Source: Bacteroidales bacterium (GTDB taxonomy: Bacteria > Bacteroidota > Bacteroidia > Bacteroidales > Paludibacteraceae). Taken from it: 64,000 nucleotides of DNA. The notes beneath the pieces were generated by a model, which ran no database searches, was not told where the DNA came from, and saw only the letters and a program-made list of their open reading frames with translations. Of the stretch, positions 1 to 8,205 are shown one piece after another (the first letter of the stretch is position 1; every line of letters starts with the position of its first letter). The stretch spans positions 123,656 to 187,655 of the forward strand of contig SUXC01000003.1 in assembly GCA_015061165.1 (NCBI GenBank). The letters run 5' to 3'. The position numbers and the translations under genes were made by a program.

Positions 1-785
1 GCATCAATCACGCCCGATACCGATTCAATCCTTCCGCTGTGCTCGTACTGCGAGCCATCGTTGAGCATAAGACTCACGGCTGGCATCTCTGCCAATGCTT
101 TGGTTTTGCTACCGTAATGGCGCACAAGACTGAGCCATTGGCTCTCGGTCATAGAGAAATAGACATACATATCCGAGTTGTCACTCACTGTAGTGAGTGG
201 CATAGGCATCTGTGGCGATACCAATGCACCCACGCGCAAAGGCAATGTACCTACTACGCCGTGGCTGGGGCTTTTCACTTCGGTGTAACTGAGGTTGTTC
301 TTGGCTATAACCAATGCTGCATTGGCTTGTGCCAAACCTGCTTTGGCTGTGAGATAGTTGTTTTCAGCCAACTGACGTTCGTAGTCAGAGATGACAGAGT
401 CGGCATAGAGTTGTTTCTTGGCATTGTACACCAATTCGGCTGTTGCCACGCCTGCCTTTGCTACTTCTACATTCGCTTCCGCAGTCTCCAGTGCTGCCAA
501 GAAAGGCACTTGGTCAATGATAAACAGCACTTGCCCTTTGCTCACTTGCTCGCCTTCTTGCACACATAGTTTGGTCAGTGTGCCTGCCACTTGTGGCATG
601 ATTGCGATGTCTTGTCGTCCGCGGATAGAAGCGGAATAGACTTCTTCCACCACGCAGTCGTGTCGTTCTACTACCGCAGTCGGATGCTGCGAACCGTGGG
701 CTTGTTGCCCATCTTGACTATTGCCACATGCTGAAAGCAGACACCCCATGCAGCACAATAGCCCAATAAATACTTTCTTTTTCAT
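1..785 (-). CDS. RND efflux periplasmic adaptor (HlyD/AcrA family), 3' part cut by window edge
   Basis: This is a membrane fusion protein that would link an inner-membrane RND pump to an outer-membrane channel. The protein starts at 785 with a lipoprotein signal: a charged MKKK start, a hydrophobic stretch and the lipobox LLSAC, so it should be lipid-anchored in the periplasm. After it comes a biotinyl-lipoyl-like half (PQVAGTLTKL, then EGEQVSKGQVLF), a long alpha-helical hairpin rich in Ala and Glu, and the second lipoyl half (VKSPSHGVVGTLPLRVGALV). The C-terminal barrel runs off the window. The pump gene would lie to the left. A promoter at 1009-1040 reads toward it, leaving a leader of about 215 bases. 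The family is clear; the substrate is not. Confidence 0.93.
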   Translation of the reverse strand, partial: MKKKVFIGLLCCMGCLLSACGNSQDGQQAHGSQHPTAVVERHDCVVEEVYSASIRGRQDIAIMPQVAGTLTKLCVQEGEQVSKGQVLFIIDQVPFLAALETAEANVEVAKAGVATAELVYNAKKQLYADSVISDYERQLAENNYLTAKAGLAQANAALVIAKNNLSYTEVKSPSHGVVGTLPLRVGALVSPQMPMPLTTVSDNSDMYVYFSMTESQWLSLVRHYGSKTKALAEMPAVSLMLNDGSQYEHSGRIESVSGVID

Positions 786-803
786 ACCTTTAATTATAAT
801 ATT

Positions 804-827
804 TAGTTTATAGTTTGAAGTTTATAG
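804..827. repeat. Degenerate heptamer array (STRR-like)
   Basis: Units TAGTTTA, TAGTTTG and AAGTTTA follow each other with a 7-base period just upstream of the efflux adaptor start. This is one of many such arrays in the window. Confidence 0.6.
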
Positions 828-838
828 GCGAGGCACAC

Positions 839-871
839 AAAAAGAGTCTCATCTCATAAAGACAAGGCTCT
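839..871 (-). promoter_or_regulatory. Possible leader stem followed by T-run in the efflux 5' UTR
   Basis: On the minus strand AGAGCCT and AGACTCT can pair, with one C/A mismatch, across a 15-base loop, and a T5 run follows. This lies between the promoter at 1009-1040 and the start codon at 785. It could be an attenuator, but the stem is short and the loop is long. Confidence 0.25.
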
Positions 872-1008
872 GTACGTGTTCTATATCGACTGTTCCGATT
901 ATTGGAATCAACTCCTATAAAGCAGGAGTCACCTCTATACACCTTTGTTAGTTGATAGTTACCACTTTCAATGGTTGTTAACTATCTATAGTACCTCAAA
1001 AAATCGTG

Positions 1009-1040
1009 CAAAGGTACTCAATTTTTTCCGATTTGGCAAA
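1009..1040 (-). promoter_or_regulatory. Bacteroidetes-type promoter for the efflux adaptor
   Basis: Read on the minus strand, TACCTTTG (1016 to 1009) is preceded by TTTG starting at 1040, a spacing of 24 bases. This matches the Bacteroidetes TTTG/TAnnTTTG promoter. It lies about 220 bases before the adaptor start, so it implies a long leader. Confidence 0.6.
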
Positions 1041-1267
1041 ATTTACTATCATGAGAAAATGCCTAAAATTTGTAAATTGTCAAATGGATTTTGCAAAATG
1101 GGTTACATGCTCCATTTCCTCTGGAAAGTGGGATACCTTTACTTTTTCAGTTGATAGTATGGCAACAGATATTGTTCAAATGGCAATAATTCTACTAACA
1201 GAAGAAGAGCGTACAGCGTACGGCACGGGTTTTGTACTGCAATGGGTAGTACCATTCATTATTAACT

Positions 1268-2446
1268 ATGAAAATTTTAATTCTTTCATGCAACACGGGC
1301 GAAGGACATAACTCCTGCGCTAAAGCCCTAAAACTTGCTATGGATCGGCGCGGTATAGTGTGCGATATCCAAGATACTTTGGCATTGGTCAGTGATGAAC
1401 TATCGCAGCGTGTGGAAAATGCATACGTCTCTTCTACACAAGGTGCATTATTTGAAACAGTGTATAAGATTGGTGGTTTCGTGAGCGATAATATCGATTT
1501 CCATCAATCGCTCGTTTATGGTGTCAATCGTTTGTATGCTAATACCTTGTACGAACATATTCGTGATGGTGCGTATGATGTGGTAGTGTGCGTACACCTC
1601 TTTCCTGCTGAGGCGATGACTGCTCTGCGTCGCAACGCCATGTTGCAGATTCCTACTTATTTCGTAATGACCGATTACACTTGTATCCCTTTCTTATCAG
1701 AAACAGACTTGGACTACTACATTATTCCGCACGAGCATTTGGTGGAGGAGTTTGTGGAGAAAGGTGTGCCTCGCGAGAAGTTGGTACCGATAGGTATTCC
1801 TGTAGATGAGCAGAAATTCACCACTCGGAAGCCTAAACGTCAAGCACGCCAACTGTTGGCAGATACGCTCGGACTGCATGATTGGACTCCGAATAGTGGA
1901 CATTGGTATTTAATTATGTCGGGCTCTATGGGATATGGCAATCTTGACACGCTGATGCATCAGTTGTTGATGCATATCCGTAAGGAAGATAAGGTGGTTT
2001 GTGTTTGTGGGCGCAACCAACAGATGTATGATAACCTGCAAACAACCTTTGCCAACAATAAACAACTCTGTTTGTTGGGCTTTACCGATCAAGTGTCGCT
2101 ATTGATGGACGCTTCGGATGTGATCTTTACTAAGCCAGGCGGCATCACTTCCACCGAGGCAATAGTCAAGAATATTCCTATAGTTCACACCGCTCCAATT
2201 CCCGGTTTAGAGAACTATAATGCACGATTTTTTCATAATCATGGCTTGTCGTATCATACTAACGACACCAATCAACAAGTAGCAATAGCCATGCGATTAT
2301 CTGAAGATAAAGCATTTAGAAATAGGATGTTGCAGCAGCAACGCTTGAATAGCAATCCGCACACTTCGGATGATGTGATAGATTTGATATTAAACAAACA
2401 AGAGATAGTATATGAAGAACAAGAAACAACGCACATTGCAAGATAG
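1268..2446 (+). CDS. MGDG-synthase-like glycosyltransferase (UgtP/MurG-type fold)
   Basis: This predicted family GT28-like enzyme transfers a sugar from a nucleotide-sugar to diacylglycerol or a similar lipid at the inner face of the membrane. The N-terminus MKILILSCNTGEGHN has the glycine/histidine acceptor loop typical of MGDG synthases and of processive diacylglycerol glucosyltransferases. The C-terminal half has the donor-binding segment KPGGITSTEA around residues 288-298. At 392 residues it matches the family length. The next gene begins 35 bases before this one ends, in another frame, so the two are translationally coupled. The lipid acceptor and sugar are not readable from sequence. 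Confidence 0.85.
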   Translation: MKILILSCNTGEGHNSCAKALKLAMDRRGIVCDIQDTLALVSDELSQRVENAYVSSTQGALFETVYKIGGFVSDNIDFHQSLVYGVNRLYANTLYEHIRDGAYDVVVCVHLFPAEAMTALRRNAMLQIPTYFVMTDYTCIPFLSETDLDYYIIPHEHLVEEFVEKGVPREKLVPIGIPVDEQKFTTRKPKRQARQLLADTLGLHDWTPNSGHWYLIMSGSMGYGNLDTLMHQLLMHIRKEDKVVCVCGRNQQMYDNLQTTFANNKQLCLLGFTDQVSLLMDASDVIFTKPGGITSTEAIVKNIPIVHTAPIPGLENYNARFFHNHGLSYHTNDTNQQVAIAMRLSEDKAFRNRMLQQQRLNSNPHTSDDVIDLILNKQEIVYEEQETTHIAR

Positions 2447-3125
2447 TCTGAAGCGCATTTATGCGGTACTATTTGTCTTGACTATTGGTTTTGGCGCGGG
2501 CAATATCGTATATCTATGGCATCAACCAGATGTTACGGCTAATGCATTGTTTTTCTGCGCGATACAGTATATTGTGATATTGGCTATTCTCACAATCCCT
2601 GTGCTACTGCGCAAGCGATTTATGATTCAAATCCCGCTGTTGATTACTGTAGTATGTGCGCTCTTTGGCTTTGTAACGATGATTATGGGCGACGGACTGA
2701 ACTTCTATGGTCGCTTCAGTTGGTGGGACTCTGTACTGCATCTGTTTTCTGGCAGTGTCTTGGCGTTTGTGGGATTGTGGATTATCAGTATAATGTTTGA
2801 AAACAGTAGTCAGGTGGTGCTGAGAAACAAGGCATTTCTCGCGTTTTATGTGTTGCTCTTTGGCTTGAGTTGTGGCGCTGTGTGGGAGGTGTGCGAGTAT
2901 GCGTATGATGCCATTGCTGGCACGAATACGCAGCAGTTTATGGCCACCACTACTGCCTCTATTGTTTCGGAGGAAGACGTACCACTATGCGGTCATGAGG
3001 CACTGCGCGACACGATGGGCGACATGATACTAAACTTGGTGGGCAGTCTGTTGGTGGCTATTCTTGTCTTTCTTCGCTATGATAAACTGATGGACATGCA
3101 CCAGTCGGCAATAGAGAGCAAATGA
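2412..3125 (+). CDS. Polytopic membrane protein, DUF2238/YjdF-like
   Basis: This is a 237-residue protein with about six membrane segments and short loops. Conserved-looking polar motifs lie at membrane edges: WWDSVLHLFSG near the middle, GAVWEVCEYAYD later, and RDTMGDMILNLVGS near the C-terminus. The D/H/E pattern resembles the DUF2238 (YjdF-like) family, whose function is unknown. It overlaps the glycosyltransferase gene by 35 bases, so a joint role in envelope lipid metabolism is an inference from position. The stop lies 27 bases from the end of the convergent next gene. Confidence 0.7.
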   Translation: MKNKKQRTLQDSLKRIYAVLFVLTIGFGAGNIVYLWHQPDVTANALFFCAIQYIVILAILTIPVLLRKRFMIQIPLLITVVCALFGFVTMIMGDGLNFYGRFSWWDSVLHLFSGSVLAFVGLWIISIMFENSSQVVLRNKAFLAFYVLLFGLSCGAVWEVCEYAYDAIAGTNTQQFMATTTASIVSEEDVPLCGHEALRDTMGDMILNLVGSLLVAILVFLRYDKLMDMHQSAIESK

Positions 3126-3152
3126 GGTGTAGTTGGCATTATTTTTCCTACA

Positions 3153-3875
3153 TTACTCATGCTTCTTTAGTGGGTCAATATTGGCAAAATAGCGTGCGTC
3201 TTTGATAAAGCAGAATAGATACATTACGAACATAATCGCTGCTACAATGCAACCCACATAGTCCATAAAACGGCAGGTGGTTTTTACGCCAAGAATAACA
3301 TGTGAACGGTTAAATGCTTGCAAATGAGGTGAGCAAATAATAATGGTATTGAGAATGATTACCAATAGTCGGAACTCAGTAGGACCCATCTTGGCGTATG
3401 TCAATCGGAACTCACTCTTTAGGTGCGCATTGATAGAGACATACACTTCCAGCATCAAATACATCACCAACACCAACATCGCTACGCCCATATTCATCAT
3501 TGGCGATAATCCGATGCCGCCGAAGATGGCTAATTGGCAGAGTAGGTCGGTGTTATGGTCGAGGTAATAGCCATAAACGGGGCGTTGCGTGTTGCGTACA
3601 CGAGCCAGAGTGCCGTCCAAAGAGTCACCAAACCAATTGACTATCAGTCCAAACGAGGACAACCATAGCCATTGGTAACTAAAATAGGTTAGTACGAACC
3701 CTGCGCCAGTAAGTAAAGCACCGAATACGCCTATCAAGGTGAGCATGTCCGAAGTGACCCAAGAGGGGAGATGATTGGCCATTTTGACGAGCACTTTCTT
3801 TTCTATGCCATTGAGCACAGATGTTTGAATACGATGTGCCTGCTTGATTTCAGGCTGAGAGGTAGGAGTTTTCAT
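3153..3875 (-). CDS. CDP-alcohol phosphatidyltransferase family membrane enzyme
   Basis: This would transfer a phosphatidyl group from a CDP-lipid to an alcohol within the membrane. The family signature is complete: D84-x2-D87-G-x2-A-R-x9-G-x3-D106-x3-D110, whose aspartates bind the divalent metals. Several hydrophobic segments flank the motif, and the length (240 residues) suits the family. It closes a minus-strand run that also contains a cardiolipin synthase, which supports a phospholipid role. The acceptor alcohol (glycerol phosphate, serine or inositol) cannot be told. Confidence 0.88.
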   Translation of the reverse strand: MKTPTSQPEIKQAHRIQTSVLNGIEKKVLVKMANHLPSWVTSDMLTLIGVFGALLTGAGFVLTYFSYQWLWLSSFGLIVNWFGDSLDGTLARVRNTQRPVYGYYLDHNTDLLCQLAIFGGIGLSPMMNMGVAMLVLVMYLMLEVYVSINAHLKSEFRLTYAKMGPTEFRLLVIILNTIIICSPHLQAFNRSHVILGVKTTCRFMDYVGCIVAAIMFVMYLFCFIKDARYFANIDPLKKHE

Positions 3876-3894
3876 AGTCTTGATATTTATAAGT

Positions 3895-4473
3895 TTATTT
3901 TATAATTCCCTCTAAGAATATTTTCAATCCAATTAGTATGAGGTCTATGCCACCTATTAATTTGGCATTAAAATGAAAGCGGTCGCCTGCAAGTTTCCCT
4001 ATAACGAATCCCACAATAGAAAACAGATAGCCAGTCAGTGCAATAATACCAATGGCTCGCCAAATAATCTCAGGATAAGGCACAAATACTACACCTGTGA
4101 CCAACGCATCTATTGATGTTGCGAATGCTAATGCAAGCAACATGCGCAGAGATAATCCGTTATGTGTATCAAGTTTTTCGGGCTTGAACGATTCGTAAAT
4201 CATTTTGCTACCAATACATCCAAGCAGTATCAACGCAATCCATGGTGCAAAGCGTTCTGTAAAGGATGTAAACAAGGAACCCGCAAAATATCCTATTAGT
4301 GGCATCATTCCTTGAAATAGCCCAAAGATGATAGCCATCAGGAGCGGCGTTGTAGTTTGTCGGTTAGAGTGGCGCGGCAAAGGTGAGCGCGTAGCTAATC
4401 CCTCGCAAGCAGCGACCGAGAAGCAGTCCATTGATATACCAATGGCTATAAGAAAAATATTGAGTATTGACAT
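3895..4473 (-). CDS. mntP: Putative manganese efflux pump MntP
   Basis: This 192-residue protein has six predicted membrane helices arranged as two similar halves. The first half begins MSILNIFLIAIGISMDCFSVA, with the Asp of the MntP family in helix 1; the second half has the matching ATSIDALVTGVVF. The ATG at 4473 was chosen because it starts directly at the family N-terminus, and the longer open frame would run into the upstream antiporter gene. It starts 5 bases after that gene ends. The family exports Mn(II); being next to a CaCA antiporter gives a small cation-homeostasis pair. Confidence 0.9.
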   Translation of the reverse strand: MSILNIFLIAIGISMDCFSVAACEGLATRSPLPRHSNRQTTTPLLMAIIFGLFQGMMPLIGYFAGSLFTSFTERFAPWIALILLGCIGSKMIYESFKPEKLDTHNGLSLRMLLALAFATSIDALVTGVVFVPYPEIIWRAIGIIALTGYLFSIVGFVIGKLAGDRFHFNAKLIGGIDLILIGLKIFLEGIIK

Positions 4474-4478
4474 ATTGT

Positions 4479-5558
4479 TTATAAGGTTATTATTCGATAG
4501 GTGAGATAAGCAGCGTAGGTGAGAAGGAGGATGGCTCCGTGCCAACGTTTAATCTGGTGTTTCTTGGTGAGATAGACAAAGAGCATCACCAAGACACTAC
4601 CCAATGCAGCCATCAACGCATCAATCTCCAGTCCGTGGTAGCCAGGCAATGCTTTAACACATGCGCTCGTACCAAGAATAAAGAAGATGTTAAAGATATT
4701 GCTACCTATCACATTACCCAACGCAATATCGCAGTTCTTTTTGAATGCAGCCATGCAGGAGGTTGCCAGTTCGGGCAATGATGTACCCAACGCCACCACA
4801 GTCAGACCGATAATCGCATCGCTCACACCTAAAGAGTGTGCAATAGAAGTAGCACTCTTGACTATCAACTCACCTCCGACAACCAAGCCCACCAGTCCGC
4901 CGAGAATCAATGCCAATGCACGTTTGGCAGACATGGGTTTGTAGTCCTCGTTGCTCTCTGTTTGTGCGGCACTACCAATACCTTTGAAATTATGCCAAAG
5001 GAAGATAAGGAAGAAGATGAGCAGGATACTGCCTCCGATACCTGAGATGAAGCCCGCTTTACCTTGTCCAACGTTGATTGACCCTAAATCGCTGATAGAT
5101 GGTTGGTTGATGCTCATATTGAATAAATGCTCAATTTGCAACCATGATGGGCTATTATATACCGCAAATAGCAACACCAATAGTGCTGCCAAAAGACTCC
5201 AAGGGATATCAAAATGGCGCGTAGCTTTTTGCGATGAAATCGGGAATATTAGTGCAGTAAAGCCCAATATCACGAAGATATTGATGATATTACTGCCCAG
5301 TACGTTGGTGATAGCAATCTCTGTACTACCTTGTCCTACTGCCACCATGTTTACCACGAACTCGGGCATACTGGTACCGAAAGCCACTACGGTCAGTCCA
5401 ATCACAATATCGCTCACGCCATATTTCTTTGCCAGACCCGAAGCACCGTCCACGAGGAAGTCAGCCCCCTTGATAAGGGCTGCACAACCCACAATAATCA
5501 GTGGTACTGCTACCCAAAAGCCGCCAGTGGCGAGCCTGTTATCTAAAAAATCAAACAT
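4479..5558 (-). CDS. Calcium/sodium antiporter, CaCA family (YrbG-like)
   Basis: This inner-membrane cation exchanger has two alpha repeats, the hallmark of the CaCA family: an N-terminal GLTVVAFGTSMPEFVVN and a C-terminal GLTVVALGTSLPELATS. The Glu and Ser/Thr residues of these repeats form the ion sites. About ten hydrophobic segments span roughly 359 residues. The ATG at 5558 was chosen since it lies just past the stop of the upstream cardiolipin synthase gene; an in-frame ATG at 5588 would overlap that gene. mntP follows after 5 bases. Confidence 0.9.
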   Translation of the reverse strand: MFDFLDNRLATGGFWVAVPLIIVGCAALIKGADFLVDGASGLAKKYGVSDIVIGLTVVAFGTSMPEFVVNMVAVGQGSTEIAITNVLGSNIINIFVILGFTALIFPISSQKATRHFDIPWSLLAALLVLLFAVYNSPSWLQIEHLFNMSINQPSISDLGSINVGQGKAGFISGIGGSILLIFFLIFLWHNFKGIGSAAQTESNEDYKPMSAKRALALILGGLVGLVVGGELIVKSATSIAHSLGVSDAIIGLTVVALGTSLPELATSCMAAFKKNCDIALGNVIGSNIFNIFFILGTSACVKALPGYHGLEIDALMAALGSVLVMLFVYLTKKHQIKRWHGAILLLTYAAYLTYRIITL

Positions 5559-5559
5559 T

Positions 5560-6810
5560 TTATAATAAGTGTGCAAAAGGTTTAACAATCACTTGCAGCA
5601 ATCGCTCTTTGATGGAGCGTTGTTGCCACCAGTCTTGTGGGATAAGGTAGCAGTGCTGCATGTCTTGTTCGAAGATCTGCCGCATTTGTTGAGCAAAGAT
5701 TGTGTCATAGACAAACGCATTCACTTCGGAACTTTGAGTGAAACTGCGAAAATCGATGTTTGAAGAACCTACCGTGGCTATCTTATCATCGGCCACCCAC
5801 GCTTTAGCGTGGATAAAACCAAAGGTATGGAAATAGACTTTCACTCCTGCTGCCAATAGTGGTTTGAGATACGAGCGCGAAGCGTAAGAGATAAAGATAG
5901 ATCGGTCACCTCGCTTAGGAATCATCAGTCGCACATCTACTCCGCGTTTGGCTGCTTGACACAATGCCGCTTGTAGCGGTTTGGGTGGCAAGAAATAGGG
6001 AGATTGGATATATAGATACTGCTCCGCAGAGTCCGCCATTTGTATCATGGCTTGCAGAATAGGTGGTATGCTATCCTCTGGGTCTGATGCGATGATTTGG
6101 ATGGGGCATGGTGCTTGGTGTATAGTGTAGTGTGGTGTAGTATGGTGTAGAGTAGTGTAGTGTGGTGTAGTTGTGGATTGCTTGCGCCAATCATCCATGA
6201 ATACTTGTTGCAATTGTTGGCACGCCGCGCCCTCAATGCGCAGGTGTGTATCGCGCCAATCGCCATTGTGTACGCCCTTTAGGTAACGCTCGGCGATATT
6301 CATTCCGCCCATATAACCAATATGCCCGTCAATGACTACAATCTTGCGATGGTTGCGGTTGTTGGAGTAGGGAGACGGAATAGGCAATACGGGATTGTAA
6401 CGATGCACTTCTACACCGTATAGTTTCATCTCGCGAAAGAAGGAGTGATTAACTATGCAACCAGGAAACGCATCATAGATAACATATACAGGCACACCCT
6501 CGTTGGCCTTTTTTATTAATGCCTCTCGCACCACCATACCCAATGAATCCTTCTCAAACTTAAAGAACTGAAACAGCACATATTCTTTCGCACGGTCAAT
6601 ATCGCGCAAGAGGGAAGGAATGAGTTGGGATATATTGGTGTATGTTTCTATGATGTTACCATGTGTAGCATGTTCAATAGATAGTGGTTGTTTGAGTTCG
6701 TTGAGTTGCGCAGAAGGTTTGTATTGCCTTCTCCGAACAATATCACACACCATTGCACCAATGATAACAATGGCGAGAGCGACAATGATAATTATTTGAT
6801 TGATTTTCAT
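5560..6810 (-). CDS. cls: Cardiolipin synthase-type phospholipase D protein with a repeat-encoded insertion
   Basis: This enzyme joins two phosphatidylglycerols, or related lipids, into cardiolipin at the membrane. Residues 1-22 form an N-terminal membrane anchor. Both HKD catalytic motifs are intact: H154-R-K156 to D161 and H334-A-K336 to D341. At 416 residues it is close to bacterial Cls without the second transmembrane helix. Residues about 212-233 are a Thr/His/Tyr-rich stretch encoded by a 10-base tandem repeat (6118-6176), lying between the two PLD domains and absent from what I know of the family. Its start overlaps the upstream gene by 4 bases. Confidence 0.9.
   Translation of the reverse strand: MKINQIIIIVALAIVIIGAMVCDIVRRRQYKPSAQLNELKQPLSIEHATHGNIIETYTNISQLIPSLLRDIDRAKEYVLFQFFKFEKDSLGMVVREALIKKANEGVPVYVIYDAFPGCIVNHSFFREMKLYGVEVHRYNPVLPIPSPYSNNRNHRKIVVIDGHIGYMGGMNIAERYLKGVHNGDWRDTHLRIEGAACQQLQQVFMDDWRKQSTTTPHYTTLHHTTPHYTIHQAPCPIQIIASDPEDSIPPILQAMIQMADSAEQYLYIQSPYFLPPKPLQAALCQAAKRGVDVRLMIPKRGDRSIFISYASRSYLKPLLAAGVKVYFHTFGFIHAKAWVADDKIATVGSSNIDFRSFTQSSEVNAFVYDTIFAQQMRQIFEQDMQHCYLIPQDWWQQRSIKERLLQVIVKPFAHLL
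6118..6176. repeat. Decamer tandem repeat inside the cardiolipin synthase gene
   Basis: Variants of GTGTAGTGTG, GTGTAGTATG and GTGTAGAGTA follow each other with a 10-base period. The array is open in frame and encodes a Thr/His/Tyr-rich linker between the two PLD domains. Three units make ten codons, so unit changes of other numbers would shift the frame. Confidence 0.8.
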
Positions 6811-7328
6811 CGATTTTTATTTCGTTTTCGTTCTTCGCGGCGCAGTTGGCGTTGGTATGCACGGCGTTGACGATTGAGGGAACGCTCTTGCTGTTGTTCC
6901 CAAAGGCGTTGTTGCTGGGCTGCGATCTCCTCTTTATGCTTCTCCATATACCGCTGTAGCCATGTCTTGCGCGGACGGACTACGGCAGGTGCTTCTTGCG
7001 TATTAGTGACCGTCACATCATAGTAATTCTTTCGTTTGAAGATACGGTATATCCACCATAGCCACGAGCGAGAGAAGGTGATATGCGTATAGGCATTGTC
7101 TTCCGATAGGAAAGTGGTACTGGTGGAAACAGTAAAATCGAGTGTCTTGCCCTGTTTGCCTATTGGCAGGTATTTGCCGCTACGAATAGTCAGGAAATAC
7201 GCACCATGAGGGAGCGTAAAGCGCGCTTGCGGTGTTGACATCATGCCTACCAACCGTCCATTAACCACAATTTCATAGCGACGCCCTACGCTCAGCCCTT
7301 GGTGCGTGATAACAATATTGCGTTCCAT
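6807..7328 (-). CDS. Hypothetical protein, beta-rich N-terminus and charged helical C-terminus
   Basis: I do not recognise a named family. Residues 1-90 look beta-rich with a PEGA-like feel (VNGRLVGMMSTPQARFTLPHG). A Trp-rich amphipathic segment follows around residues 85-100 (RSWLWWIYRIFKRK), which could sit at a membrane. Residues about 120-173 are a Gln/Arg/Glu-rich helix. There is no signal peptide. It lies between the J-domain gene, 9 bases upstream, and cardiolipin synthase, with which it overlaps by 4 bases, so it is very likely a real gene of the same operon. Confidence 0.7.
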   Translation of the reverse strand: MERNIVITHQGLSVGRRYEIVVNGRLVGMMSTPQARFTLPHGAYFLTIRSGKYLPIGKQGKTLDFTVSTSTTFLSEDNAYTHITFSRSWLWWIYRIFKRKNYYDVTVTNTQEAPAVVRPRKTWLQRYMEKHKEEIAAQQQRLWEQQQERSLNRQRRAYQRQLRREERKRNKNR

Positions 7329-7337
7329 AGTTAATAA

Positions 7338-7739
7338 TTACTTTATGTTTCGTTGTTGTTTGATATGTTCGTATGCTTTGTTGGCAGCTCGGAACTTCTC
7401 AGCAGCTGCTTGTTTTTCTTGCTCGGAAGCATTGACCTGTTTGTCGGGATGATACTCCATCGCCATTCTTCGATATGCCTTTTTCACTTCGTCATCGGTG
7501 GCATTGGGCGATATGCCCAAAGTAGTATAAGCGGTAGGCATATCGTAAGCAGGTTCCCGTTTTGGTGGAGTATATTGTTCGTAGAATGATTCGGCGTGCT
7601 GAAAGGTGCTTTGTGCACCTGCCAAACGCTTCATGAGGCGTTGGAAGAAATAAATCACACAGCCCAATTGCAACCCCATAAACAAGCCCACTGGACCTGC
7701 CCATAGCCAACCTAATAATACACAGATGATAATTGCCAT
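7338..7739 (-). CDS. Membrane-anchored J-domain protein
   Basis: This 133-residue co-chaperone has one or two N-terminal hydrophobic segments (residues 1-32) and a C-terminal J domain at about residues 69-128. The HPD motif needed to stimulate DnaK ATPase is at H97-P98-D99, preceded by DDEVKKAYRRMAMEY. It lacks the G/F and zinc-finger regions of DnaJ, so it is a type III, locally acting J protein. It would recruit DnaK to the inner membrane. It is the first gene of the minus-strand run ending at 3153. Confidence 0.88.
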   Translation of the reverse strand: MAIIICVLLGWLWAGPVGLFMGLQLGCVIYFFQRLMKRLAGAQSTFQHAESFYEQYTPPKREPAYDMPTAYTTLGISPNATDDEVKKAYRRMAMEYHPDKQVNASEQEKQAAAEKFRAANKAYEHIKQQRNIK

Positions 7740-7787
7740 TTGTTTTATATTTATCTTATTTCTCTAAGCTGTAGCCCGCAGGGCGTT

Positions 7788-7801
7788 CTCTAAACTCTAA
7801 A
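7788..7801. repeat. Heptamer pair (STRR-like)
   Basis: Two exact copies of CTCTAAA lie in tandem, with the same sequence style as the arrays at 24865-24911 and 49532-49577. Confidence 0.5.
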
Positions 7802-7815
7802 CAACGCTTTGTGTT

Positions 7816-7909
7816 CTTTTTTCGTAGTTCCCGCTGTTTGACCGAATATTGCATATTTTGCTATAGCGGTCCACCTGCAATACTCGCAGCGGGAGATTAC
7901 GAAAAAGAG
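7816..7909. repeat. Long imperfect inverted repeat
   Basis: The left arm (7816-7836: a T-run, CGTA, then TCCCGCTG) pairs with the right arm (7887-7909: CAGCGGGA, then TACGAAAAAG). A second inner pair GACCG/CGGTC lies inside. The overall fold would be a hairpin of about 90 bases. Its function is unknown. Confidence 0.6.
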
Positions 7910-7921
7910 ATTGTTACTAAC

Positions 7922-8000
7922 ATATAGGCGAAAACTGTGCCAAAAGGTCATATAAAAGCCCCATGACAGTTGTTTTCGGTCAAAGGGCAAATGCCTATAT
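7922..8000. repeat. Nested inverted repeat
   Basis: ATATAGGC (7922-7929) pairs with GCCTATAT (7993-8000), and GAAAAC (7930-7935) pairs with GTTTTC (7972-7977) in the same nesting order. There is no coding potential here. Confidence 0.55.
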
Positions 8001-8015
8001 CCATTTGGACAATTG

Positions 8016-8054
8016 TCTCTGTTCGCGAAAGGACAATGCTGACATGCCTGTCAG
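8016..8054. repeat. 39-base exact duplicate of the end of the AraC-family gene
   Basis: Bases 8016-8054 are identical to 12880-12918, which encode the last dozen residues of the AraC-family regulator. The flanks differ on both sides. This copy lies in non-coding DNA. Confidence 0.85.
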
Positions 8055-8069
8055 TATTGTCCCGTTTTT
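8031..8069 (+). terminator. Strong hairpin with T-run, no plus-strand gene upstream
   Basis: GGACAAT-GC-TGACA pairs through TGCC with TGTCA-GT-ATTGTCC (one G-T wobble) to give a 14-base-pair stem. CCG and T5 follow on the plus strand. This is the form of an intrinsic terminator. Part of it is identical to the 3' end of the araC-type gene at 12880-12918. Confidence 0.6.
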
Positions 8070-8167
8070 AGATGTGCCTCTATATATTATAGGAGTGCTG
8101 AATACTCAGCGTTTTGGTGCTTTTGTGTCTAATATTGGAGAATGTGGAGGGTAAAATGGTATATACA

Positions 8168-8205
8168 ACACACGGGAAGTGTAGTGTTTACAGGACTTCC
8201 CGTGT
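8168..8205. repeat. 38-base stem-loop, copy A (partner at 47363-47400)
   Basis: CACACGGGAAGT pairs with ACTTCCCGTGTG (12 base pairs) around a 14-base loop. A near-identical 38-base element lies at 47363-47400 in opposite orientation, sharing GTGTTTAC in the loop. A T7 run follows on the plus strand. It lies downstream of the minus-strand polymerase gene, so it may also end that transcript. Confidence 0.8.

Noticed and set aside
1006..1311. Open frame of about 100 residues over the 1268 start
   Set aside because: It has a non-coding look and covers the promoter of the divergent efflux gene; the glycosyltransferase frame is clear.
7790..7990. Open frame across the inverted-repeat stretch
   Set aside because: It is composed of the repeat arms and has no protein-like pattern.
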